Notes under the pieces: model-generated
What the model was told of the DNA's origin: nothing
Databases searched by the model: none
What the model saw: the letters and a program-made list of their open reading frames with translations, nothing else
Position numbers and translations under genes: made by a program
Shown: positions 1-6,763 of the stretch, piece by piece
Layout: each line of letters opens with the position of its first letter
How positions within the stretch are numbered: the stretch's first letter is position 1
DNA from: Acanthamoeba castellanii str. Neff
Lineage: Eukaryota > Discosea > Longamoebia > Acanthamoebidae
DNA length: 10,120 bases
NCBI RefSeq assembly: GCF_000313135.1
Contig: NW_004457247.1
Coordinates: forward strand, 40,383 to 50,502
Reading direction: 5' to 3'

Positions 1-35
1 CTACGACGCCCAGCCTAGGAGGAGATGCTTTGGGG

Positions 36-335
36 TTACCTGGCACGAGCGTCGAGGGCGGGGGCGGTGGAGGCGGGGGCGGCCCAGAGCATGCCCATGG
101 CCTGCTTGACGAGGTCGATGATGAAGGTGACGAGCGGGCTCTCGCCCAGCGAGGAAAGGGCGAGGGAGAATGTGGAGCGTGAGAGATCGCTGCTAGATGA
201 ATCCGATCTCCTATCGGTGACCGTCCACTGCGACCGCTCATCGCTCGGGCGCACGCGAACCACCTCGGCCGCCTCAGCATCCGATGAAAATGAGGATGAC
301 GATGCTCCTCCTGCCCTTCTTCGACGCACTTCCAT
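36..335 (-). CDS. Uncharacterised Ser/Arg-rich protein, 5' end or short gene
   Basis: I do not recognise this protein. From the ATG at 335 the minus strand encodes 99 residues to a TAA at 36-38. The first part is Arg- and Ser-rich, with acidic and basic patches and no clear fold. Residues about 58-85 are more hydrophobic (around SPLVTFIIDLVKQAMGMLW) and could form one amphipathic or membrane-associated helix. The stop codon lies inside a good splice donor (CAG|GTAA, exon end at 40), so the real gene may continue beyond the left edge. The open frame extends upstream of 335 but only through a non-ATG codon, so 335 is the preferred start. The gene is divergent from the countin-like gene, with only 130 bp between the two ATGs. 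That it is a real gene at all is moderately supported. Confidence 0.4.
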   Translation of the reverse strand: MEVRRRRAGGASSSSFSSDAEAAEVVRVRPSDERSQWTVTDRRSDSSSSDLSRSTFSLALSSLGESPLVTFIIDLVKQAMGMLWAAPASTAPALDARAR

Positions 336-465
336 TGTGTTTTGTTTTAGAATTGATTCAAACTGGGGGTTTTCATCGATTGAGCTGATCGACGTCGAGC
401 TGACGTTGCACAAGGAAAAGCGAAAGAAAAAGATCTTTAACTGTTAAACGAACGGACACATCATC
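336..465. promoter_or_regulatory. Short divergent promoter region
   Basis: These 130 bp separate the ATGs of two outward-facing genes. They are AT-richer than the flanking coding DNA, with an A-rich stretch before the plus-strand gene. No canonical TATA box is visible. If the minus-strand gene is real, this segment must hold both promoters and both 5' leaders. The call rests on gene arrangement only. Confidence 0.35.
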
Positions 466-1194
466 ATGCAGAGGTCCGTTTGCTTCGTCTTGTTGGCCGC
501 GCTCGCGCTCTTGATCACCTTCACTGCCGCCTCTCAGCTCAGCTTGGTCCCCACTGGCGCCACCGCTTCCACTGCACCGGGAGAATGGTGCCCGACCTGC
601 ATCGACTTTCTCTCTCAAGTGATCGATCAACTGCTGGAGATCATCGCCAACGGTGGTGTCATCGGCAGCTGCAACCAGCTCTGCAGCCAGCTCGACGGCG
701 ATGAGGGACTGGTGTGCCAGCTGTTGTGCGACTATGTGGGCATTGAGGCCTTGGTGGACCTCGTTGACGAGGTCGACCCGGATCCTATCTACATCTGCGA
801 GGAGCTCAGTGTGTGCCCCATCAGCACCAACTCCAGCGCTAGCTTCTCCCAGTTCGAGACGAGCCCCGAGAAGGGCACGCAAGGCACCACCTTCGTCGTG
901 GCGCTGACCTTCGTCGTCAACTCCACCATCGGCACCGGCGAGCTGGTGGTCTCTGTGCTGCCGCCGGGCGCCCCTCCCGCCCTCTCCGTCGACGCGGTCG
1001 AGCTGTTGCTGAACGTCGGGCCTGGTCCCTACAGCTACAAGATCAAGGTGACCACCGACCCCTCTGAACAGGAGCCCTGGCTGCCCGGCAAGTACGCCGT
1101 TACCGGCCTCGTGTGCGAGGGCTCCTGTGGCTCCACCCACCCCTACGCCAAGACTCTGGCCAAGGCCCAGTCTGCGTTCACCATCACCGCCTAG
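466..1194 (+). CDS. Secreted countin-like protein with saposin B-type domain
   Basis: A single-exon gene encodes 242 residues. Residues 1-22 form a classic signal peptide (basic start, LLAALALLITFTAAS core), so the product is secreted or enters the endolysosomal system. Residues about 40-118 form a saposin B-type region with paired cysteines: CxxC (42/45), CxxxC (69/73), CxxxC (84/88) and CxxxxxC (111/117). That is the usual six-cysteine saposin pattern plus one extra pair. Residues about 125-242 look beta-rich, with a further cysteine pair (217/221) in a VCEGSCGS motif and two N-glycosylation sequons (about 122 and 152). This order, signal then saposin then a beta-rich C-terminal part, is what I recall of the Dictyostelium countin family, secreted factors that control group size. 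A lipid-binding saposin-like role is the alternative. Family assignment is fairly sure; function in this organism is inferred. Confidence 0.85.
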   Translation: MQRSVCFVLLAALALLITFTAASQLSLVPTGATASTAPGEWCPTCIDFLSQVIDQLLEIIANGGVIGSCNQLCSQLDGDEGLVCQLLCDYVGIEALVDLVDEVDPDPIYICEELSVCPISTNSSASFSQFETSPEKGTQGTTFVVALTFVVNSTIGTGELVVSVLPPGAPPALSVDAVELLLNVGPGPYSYKIKVTTDPSEQEPWLPGKYAVTGLVCEGSCGSTHPYAKTLAKAQSAFTITA

Positions 1195-1292
1195 GCGAGT
1201 GGTTCTCACCTCGAAACCAATGTCGAGTGTTTGGACGAGGATTACAAAAAACGTTTGGTGACATTTCCACATAAACAGATTAGATTGCCAAC

Positions 1293-2870
1293 ATGCATGC
1301 GCCCCACCAGCATCACCACCATGGGTCACACGGTTTGCAGGTCATGGAAGATGCCAACGTGATCAAGATCAAGGTTATCGCAGCCGAGGATCTCTACGTG
1401 GATGAAAGCAAAGAAGCCTTGAGAGTTGTCCACGGTAAGCCCCCCTCCTGCAATTGACTTCCTTATTGCCCAATTGTAAGTTAATCGTGGCCATGTCGAT
1501 GATTACCCACGTAGGTCAATCGGTCGAGTTTCGAATCCCCAAGACGATCAGGCTGTTGAAACTCAAGAAGCGATACTGCGAGGAGTACAACCTCCACCTC
1601 GATGGCGCCAACACCTCCACACGCAGTGGCGTGCAGTTCAAGTTTGGCAACCGCACCATCGACGACAACGACACGGTCTGTCCCTCCTCCCTCCCGCGAC
1701 CCTTCACCCTCTTCTTCATGCATCGCGATGCTGACGAGCGGTCGTTTGTTTGTGGGACGGGCGGAGGGCAGTGCGGGAGCCTGTGCTTGACAACGAACGA
1801 CGTGATCAAGGTTCATCACACGCCCGAGTTCCACTGCTACCTGAATTCCACGAGCGTACCGGGCAAGACCCTTCAGTCCGACATGCGCGAACTCTATCTG
1901 GAGGCCATGCGATCGGGCGGGCACGGCAGCACCGACGTGGTGTTCAACGTGGGCAAGGAGAAGGTCCATGCCCACAAGGTCTGTTCCCACCACCACCACC
2001 CACCACCACCAGTGCAGTATGATCTTCGACCTGATGCTGATCGTGATTGCAACGTGGGCGCATTGGGCATGCAGCTTATACTCACAGCACGCTGCGAGAA
2101 GCTCCGGGCCATGTTCTCTTCATCCTTTGCCGAATACAACGAACAGAAGACGGGCGAGGTATACCTCGAGGCCAAACCATAACGCTCATGCCTCCATGCG
2201 CAAGGGACAGGATTGGGCTTGACACTGAAAGCGCGCTTCTCAATCAGGTGGCCATCGAGGGGCATGACCCATCGACATTCCGCCTCATGCTCGAGTGGAT
2301 CTACTGCGATAACGTGCAGATGCCCACGACTGCCGAAGGTTGCCTGCAATTGCTCGCACTCGCCGAAGGTACGCGCTCGTCCTTGCGTGCAGACCATCTC
2401 AAACCTCAAACGGGAAACGAAGTATCGCGACTGATACACATCATTGCTGTATCAATGGAGCAGAGATGCTGCTCTTCCCGTTGAAGACCACGTGCGAGGT
2501 GGTGCTCATGAGCCACATCAGTAAGCAGAATGCTGTCACCCTGCTCATCTGCGCCGACAGGTATCACGTCGACTTCCTCAAGCAGAAGTGCAAGCAGTAC
2601 ATCATGGACCACTACGACGAGGTACCTCGCCACAACAGCTATCGATGGCAACGGCCCGCTGGACATCTTGCTGATTGGGCCGCGTGCAATGCGTAGATGC
2701 TGAGGGAGCAACCCGAATTCGAGAAGGAGCTGTGTAAGGTGCCCGAGCTGTTGGTGGAGCTGACCCGCAGCGCGCTGTCGAGGGAGGAGCCTCGCCGATA
2801 TGTGGTCCTCGAAACGTCGATAGGGTCACCCAGCACCGGCCGCGGCGAGAAGAGGCGGCGCGGGAACTAA
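1293..2870 (+). CDS. SUMO-like plus BTB/POZ domain fusion protein (7 exons)
   Basis: Exons 1293-1434, 1515-1675, 1772-1978, 2075-2158, 2248-2368, 2464-2621 and 2697-2870 join to 349 codons (348 aa plus TAA); all junctions are GT-AG and in phase. After a His-rich leader (residues 1-13), residues about 23-117 align with SUMO: IKIKVIA strand, LKKRYCEEY helix, FKFGNRTIDDNDT, then L-x-L-x3-DVIKV. No C-terminal Gly-Gly follows, so it should not be conjugated. Residues about 156-285 are a BTB/POZ domain: DVVFNVGKEKVHAHK, LILTARCEKLRAMF, TFRLMLEWIYCDNV, and a helical ADRYHVDFLKQKC segment. The C-terminus ends in a basic GEKRRRGN, possibly a nuclear signal. BTB proteins often dimerise or serve as Cullin-3 substrate adaptors; that role is inferred here. 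Introns 2 and 3 (96 nt each) are stop-free in frame, so a naive caller would read through them. Domain calls are strong. Confidence 0.86.
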
Positions 2871-3127
2871 GTCCGCCTTCGAAGCCAGCGGCTCCCTGCG
2901 GGGAGAGCGTTGGCTGCGTGTGAATAAGGTAACCACACCTCTTCCCTCCTCGCGCTGCGCCATGTGGTGCTCACTCGCCATCTTTTTCTGTTCAGTGTTT
3001 TTCTTCGTTCATTACCGTGTAAACAAACAAGCAGAGGCAGGCTTCTCAAAGGGGACAATACAGGCCTCAACATTACGCAATGCGCGGTCTATTGGGTGGG
3101 GGACACAGGGGTATGTGACTTCATTCT

Positions 3128-3857
3128 TCATTCTTCCTTCTCGAGCTTCTTCCACTCCATCTCTAGTGGAACCCCGGCCGACATGAAGAGCGCAGCCACG
3201 GGATTGTGCTGCTGCACCTTGCGCGCCAGTGCATCGATCTCCGCCTGAAAGAAGTCCGGAAGAGAATCAGTACGTGGGCTCAGCCATCCCCGCTCACACC
3301 ACTGGCGCACCTGCGAGGCGGAAGTCTTCAGGCGGGCAATGAGCTTCACCTTCTGAAAGCCGGGCGTAATATTCCCAATGCCCATGATCCCGCGCGCATC
3401 TGTCGCCCGGGCAACGCGCAACCAAGCCCCACATTAGCTCACTCACTCTATTCCCTCCTCCAGAGAAGTGGCGACTTACCGTAGGAGCCCTCCACGTCAA
3501 AGTAGATCTTCTCGATGTCGAGCTTACACGTCTTGTTCTTGATCAGGTAATGCACTGTGCACCGCCACCCACCGTCGTCCAGCGTTAGGCGTGGCCTGGC
3601 GCGGCAGTGAGGGTTCAGTGCGCTTACCGGTGGCCTGCTCGCAGCCGGCGAGGGCGCCCAGCACGGCGTGAAAGGGGCTAGGTCCCTCATCGGTACCGCC
3701 CACACTCTTCGGTTCGTCCAGCGTCATTTCGTGTTTATCTGCCTTGATCACCGTCTTCATCCCCTTCCCTGCGACCCCCCCCCCAATCAGCAACCACACC
3801 AAGAGCATCAGGAGCCAAGGCGGAACCTTTGGCCTTTACGTTGACCTGCCGCCACAT
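3128..3857 (-). CDS. OsmC-family protein, second active-site Cys replaced (5 exons)
   Basis: Minus-strand exons 3827-3857, 3628-3768, 3480-3554, 3311-3399 and 3128-3244 join to 151 codons (150 aa plus TGA). The OsmC signature is clear: residues 28-59 read LDEPKSVGGTDEGPSP then GALAGCEQAT, with the peroxidatic-type cysteine at 53. A later DARGIMGIGNITPGFQKVK stretch at 83-101 also fits the family. OsmC/Ohr proteins are thiol peroxidases acting on organic hydroperoxides, using two cysteines. Here the usual second Cys-Pro is Asn-Pro (126-127), so the classical two-Cys cycle may be lost. Cys67 is also present. The start at 3857 gives a normal family length. An in-frame ATG at 4016 would add 53 residues rich in Arg, Leu, Gly and Ala, possibly a mitochondrial leader. 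The first intron (3769-3826) carries a G10 run near its acceptor. The gene is convergent with the BTB gene, stops 257 bp apart. Confidence 0.85.
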
Positions 3858-4904
3858 CGGCTCGTCAACCGACTCGCCGTAGGCCTGAATCGCACATGTG
3901 TGAGCGCGCGAAGGCCCTCCAGTCAAAGGGCTCGTAACGAGGAGGTAAGGTGAGAGAATACCCTGCAGCTGGACACCAGCTGTCCGGCGGCCCTGCCCCG
4001 CACCAGCCAACACCATGCCGGTGCCGCGTGGGCTGTGTAGCTACCCCTCATGCTCCCTACCGTTCTCTGTGTTGCGCGTCTCATCCTTGCTTTACCGGTG
4101 GGTGTGTTCTTGTTGTCCGCAGTCTAGTGGTTATCTTCCTTGTACACCACCGTACTTTGCCTTCGGGCGTTGGCCCTTGATCGTTCATTCTGCTGCGCGT
4201 GCGTGAGTTTCCCGCAGAAGGCTGCCGACATCCTGTACCCGACCTCGATCGGACTGCGCCATCATCGTGTGCGGCAGGACTGTAGTTGGACACAGCGCAC
4301 GATGACGAGCGAACACATCGTGATCGAAGCACCACCAGGCAAGCTCCACAAGGCCCTGCGCGAAAGGACTTCTCCAAGCCCCCCCCCCGCAGGACCCGCC
4401 AGAAGACAGGGCCGGGGAGGAATGTGGGAGAACTCAGCCGCGGAGTCAGACAAAAACACGCGCGAGGCGTGAGGTTGGTGGGAGAGCAACAAGAGACCGC
4501 GGCAACGTTTGAAGAAAACGGAAAGGAGGAGATTGAGGCAAGATTGAGGATACTCGCAGGACCTGGTCTAGCAAGACAGTCAAGCGCTCTGGCTCGACAA
4601 TTGATAAGAAGGCTCCATCAACGTCGTGACACGTACCTCCCCTTCTTTTCGTTCGCCCCCCCCCCAGCAACCGCCAATCCACGTCGTCTTCGTTCTTTTT
4701 ATTTTTTTATTTACAGTTAAAACTATAAACATTTTTTTTTGTGCGAGATGGACGTCATTCAATGACCCATCCTTTGTTCATCGTTGTTTTTTTATCTCAC
4801 CTGCACACTCGCATCAGTCGTTAGCTCGATGGGGACACTGCGATGGCTCACCTCTTCCTTGCCTTCTTGTGTGTGTGTATGTACAGCTGCCCACGAAAGC
4901 GAGA
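3858..4904. other. About 1 kb with no confident gene
   Basis: This stretch lies between the start of the OsmC gene and the start of the Lys/Glu-rich gene, so both upstream regions are expected here. Open frames on both strands look like low-complexity Arg/Ser/Pro shadows. One short plus-strand frame from the ATG at 4303 begins MTSEHIVIEAPPGKL, but it degenerates into low-complexity sequence and stops at 4470-4472. Two C10 runs (4379-4388 and 4656-4665) are present. Pyrimidine-rich stretches ending in CAG (for example before 4123, before 4219 and before 4886) could be acceptors of 5'UTR introns. An upstream exon of either neighbour cannot be excluded. Confidence 0.5.
4724..4729 (+). promoter_or_regulatory. 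Candidate TATA box for the Lys/Glu-rich gene
   Basis: TATAAA occurs in an AT-rich stretch about 180 bp before the ATG at 4905. A GTCATTCAATG sequence 22-32 bp downstream is a plausible initiation site. A 5'UTR intron ending at the CAG of 4884-4886 would fit, since upstream ATGs lie in the interval. This is inferred from position and motif only. Confidence 0.35.
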
Positions 4905-6520
4905 ATGTGGAGCGGAAAGAAGAAAAAGGGTTCGGCGGAAGAGTTCTTCAAGGAGGAGGAGCTCGATCTGGAGCTCAGCGGCGGGCGTAAGAAGGACAAG
5001 GAGAAGGAGGAGAAGGAGAAGCGTAAGAAGGAGAAGGAGGACAAGAAGAAGACGCGAGACGACGAGGCCAAGGACAGCACCGGCGGCGGCGGCGGCGTGG
5101 GCCTCTTCCAGCGCAAGCACAAGAAGAGCGTCGGCAGCTCCGACATCGACCACCTGCGCAAGGAGAAGGAGAAAGAGAAGGAGAAAGAGAAGGAGAAGGA
5201 AAAGGAGAAGGAAAAGGAGAAGGAGAAGAGCGGGCGGGTGTTCCACAGGCGGAACAAGTCGTCGTCGTCGACGTCGGGCGATCCGTCGGCGGCCGCGGTG
5301 GTGGCCAGTGCGGCCTCGCGGCTGAACGTGCTCGGCGGGTCCAACCCGGATCGCGACCCCACGCGGCTGGGGATCAAGCGCGAGACCTTCTCGCCGCCCG
5401 GCACGCTCAACCTCAACTCGGGCCTCCTCTCTTCGTACCCGCCGCCCACCTCCTCCCCGCGCGCCGCCAACTCGCCGCGCAATCCTCTCGGCGGCACCGC
5501 GGCAGGTTCGTGCAACCCCAACACACACACGCCACACACGACACACACGACACACACACACCACACGTGACTTACAATGGACAACGCACCATTTTCGTGA
5601 CAGGGACTCATTCAGGTCCGATGGCTTCCCTGCCCCAACTGGCGGACGTGTCCCACAAGCGGAAGAATTCAGTGGACGAAGTCTCACCGCGCTTCGAAGG
5701 GTACACCTTCCCCCCCCCTCTCTGCTTGGCCAAAATTGGTGGTTTCTTTTTACCTCCGGCCACTCATACAAGCACTGTTTCCGATGCAGGTCGCCGATGC
5801 GAGGCCTCGCGTACGTCCACGCTTCTTCTCTTCTCTTTGCTCACGGCGTGCCTGGTGTGAATGCAAGCTTTCACCTCTTCTGATCACTTACCATCATCAT
5901 TGTCATCATCCACAGCGACATGAAGCAGCCCATTCCCATCTCCGAACTGCTGAAGCGATCCCCGATCACTTCGCCGCGATCGCCAGTCTTGGGTTGGCCC
6001 TTCTTCAAAAACAGTAGTGTTATTATTAATTATTCCTTCGTGCCTTGCATTCGTCTCACGCCTGCTCGGTGCGTGTGGGGCGCAGGGCGGGAGCTGACGG
6101 AGCAGCAGAGGCAGATCTTGGCTCAGGCCAAGAAGAAGCTGCAGCTCGAGCTGGTGCGGGACAACCTCGGGCTGGCGGACCGGCCCATGCAGCCGAGCAG
6201 CAGCAGCGAAGACCTCAAGAGAGAGATTCGCACCGTGCTCGACGAGTGGGACGACGACCAGGAGGTCGACAGGGAACGAAGCTTGAGAGACAAGCAAGAG
6301 GTAGGAGTCCCCGGCCGACGACCAACCAGATCTTCGCTTTTTGTAGTTGATCGGCTCACCTGCGATTGGTCGTGTGGCGCAGAGCGAGGAGTGGGACCGT
6401 GAGCGCCGCGCGAAGTTGACCCACCTGTCCCGAACGTCGCACCCCACGAGTGCCCTGGGCCAGTACCTCCTCACCCGGTGGAAGGGCCAGTCGCCGCAGC
6501 AAGCCCAAAGCTCGCCCTGA
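4905..6520 (+). CDS. Lys/Glu-rich low-complexity protein of unknown function (6 exons)
   Basis: I do not recognise this gene. Exons 4905-5505, 5604-5700, 5790-5810, 5916-5992, 6086-6300 and 6383-6520 join to 383 codons (382 aa plus TGA), with every junction GT-AG and in phase. The N-terminal 50 residues are basic/acidic (KKDKEKEEKEKRKKEKED). A pure KE alternation runs over residues about 86-108, followed by Ser/Ala/Pro-rich linkers with several SP sites (TSSP, NSP, RSP) that suit proline-directed kinases. The C-terminal part has a predicted helical or coiled-coil stretch (RELTEQQRQILAQAKKKLQL) and a second charged helix (DRERSLRDKQESEEWDRER). KE runs can form single alpha helices or KEKE protein-binding motifs; neither is shown here. 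The 21-nt exon 3 is uncertain and can be skipped without changing frame. No enzyme motif or membrane segment is seen. Confidence 0.7.
5160..5230 (+). repeat. 71-nt uninterrupted purine tract encoding the KE run
   Basis: All bases from 5160 to 5230 are A or G, mostly as GAGAAG/GAAAAG/GAAAGA hexamers encoding Lys-Glu pairs. The wobble positions vary between A and G, so it is an impure coding microsatellite. Such polypurine mirror-like tracts can form triplex DNA and change length by slippage. It is surrounded by ordinary mixed-base coding sequence. Confidence 0.85.
5521..5566 (+). repeat. Interrupted CA microsatellite in intron 1 of the Lys/Glu-rich gene
   Basis: A run of CA repeats broken by CG and CC steps fills about half of the 98-nt intron 5506-5603. 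It is likely length-variable between strains. It lies just after the donor and has no reading frame significance. Confidence 0.8.
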
Positions 6521-6593
6521 CTGTCGCGCATTCTTCGCCACCTGGTGTGCAGCGGCACGTGCCCGAGTAAAATCCTCGTCTTCCATTGGTCAA

Positions 6594-6675
6594 GAAATTT
6601 CGTCCAATCGGGAAATGGCACGTGAGATTTCGAATGCCCGGTTTGCTCCACCAACCCCGACAAGCCTCCCGACAT
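6594..6675 (+). promoter_or_regulatory. Upstream blocks shared with the downstream paralogue
   Basis: GAAATTTCGTCC (6594-6605), TCCACCAACCCC (6647-6658) and TCCCGACAT (6667-6675) recur in the same order upstream of the paralogue, at 9468-9479, 9519-9530 and around 9539-9548. Distances to the ATG are similar (170 and 151 bp from the first block). An ATTGG (reverse CCAAT) lies just upstream in both. This is the likely core regulatory region of the beta-trefoil genes, retained since duplication. Confidence 0.45.
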
Positions 6676-6763
6676 TGCACTCCCTACAAAAAGGAGTGCA
6701 GCTTGGCTTCTACATCTTACCTCACCTTTACCCCAGCCCTCACACCAGTACAACAACACAGCC

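Noticed and set aside
373..1329. Long minus-strand open frame of 318 codons
   Set aside because: It is antisense to the countin-like gene, whose signal peptide, cysteine spacing and domain signature are clear; the minus frame has only low-complexity Gly/Ala/Asp/Arg composition.
1524..1540. TTTCGAATCCCC, resembling a tRNA T-loop (B box)
   Set aside because: It falls inside the SUMO-like exon coding VEFRIPK; no D-arm, anticodon arm or acceptor stem can be built around it.
1988..2013. CAC/CCA repeat that would encode a His-Pro run
   Set aside because: It lies in intron 3 of the SUMO-BTB gene; the BTB alignment (HAHK joined to LILTARCEK) requires its removal.
3769..3799. Alternative 31-nt intron in the OsmC gene
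   Set aside because: It is in phase but much shorter than any other intron here; the 58-nt alternative (3769-3826) gives a better family alignment and intron length.
4814..5771. Two long minus-strand frames over the Lys/Glu-rich gene, one Leu-rich and one Phe/Ser-rich
   Set aside because: They are by-products of the purine-rich coding tract; the Leu and Phe/Ser runs are its antisense translation and no independent exon signals support them.
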